Shown piece by piece: positions 63,922 to 64,000 of a DNA stretch of 64,000 bases. The DNA is from Planctomycetaceae bacterium (GTDB lineage: Bacteria; Planctomycetota; Planctomycetia; Pirellulales; Pirellulaceae). A program made the position numbers and the translations under genes. Positions within the stretch are counted from its first letter, which is position 1; each line of letters opens with the position of its first letter. The notes below the pieces were generated by a model. It was not told the DNA's origin, made no database searches, and worked only from the letters and a program-made list of their open reading frames with translations. The stretch lies in NCBI GenBank assembly GCA_027487485.1, contig JAIYDN010000108.1, positions 124,001 through 188,000 of the forward strand, given 5' to 3'.

Positions 63922-64000
63922 TCCATCGTGACGATCACACGAATTTTCCCGGTCTCATCGGAACGGATGCTCATTAAGTCCGGAACATACGAGCACGAAA

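Noticed and set aside
1-64000. CRISPR array
   Set aside because: No set of regularly spaced identical repeats with unique spacers was found; the palindromic repeats are scattered between genes.

Overview
The window looks like chromosomal DNA of a member of the Planctomycetota, probably Pirellulaceae (Rhodopirellula-like). The grounds are near-50% GC, a two-haem planctomycete-type cytochrome c, a PEP-CTERM protein, ECF sigma and secreted TPR proteins, caspase-like proteins fused to Sel1 or formylglycine-generating-enzyme (FGE) folds, BlaI/M56 and PadR cassettes, and a dispersed palindromic intergenic repeat built on GCTAGCCGA/TCGGCTAGC. The assignment rests on gene content only.

Layout. 0.3-7.5 kb: two genes of unknown function, then a broken caspase gene and two intact, translationally coupled caspase-fold genes (caspase-FGE, caspase-Sel1). 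8-18.6 kb: three paralogous membrane-anchored coiled-coil genes. Two of them are nearly identical and, as direct repeats of about 0.85 kb, bracket a 7-kb island holding a JAB-like protein, a compact RtcB-type RNA ligase, a DUF3841 protein, a 610-residue solenoid repeat protein and a HEAT-like protein. 19-29 kb: a plus-strand run of secreted or membrane proteins (cytochrome c, two paralogous secreted proteins, TPR protein) and an ECF sigma factor overlapping a membrane partner. 29.2-37.3 kb: an integrated mobile element with a large serine recombinase, a tyrosine recombinase, and a replication operon (HTH, prim-pol, AAA ATPase), plus an IS66 relic and several long inverted repeats. 37.8-45.8 kb: accessory DNA (unknown 460-aa protein, DUF6794, PEP-CTERM, S1/P1 nuclease, PPP phosphatase, relics). 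45.8-53.3 kb: a PadR-led operon ending in an S41 protease, then a BlaI/M56 pair with visible operators. 54.1-57.1 kb: a two-gene operon of a divergent reverse transcriptase and a degenerate SF2-helicase-like protein, followed by a structured 3' region and a strong terminator. 58-64 kb: an IS630-type HTH protein, an aldo/keto reductase, a truncated HTH gene and a large PAS hybrid histidine kinase with a sharp internal GC change.

The most promising candidate for an undescribed system is the reverse transcriptase/pseudo-helicase operon at 54.1-57.1 kb: its RT box reads YVDN instead of YxDD, its helicase partner has lost the Walker A lysine, and its 3' region is dense in palindromes. The second is the RtcB/JAB/DUF3841 island between direct repeats. 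No CRISPR array, rRNA or intact tRNA was seen. All identifications were made by reading motifs; no database search was run.
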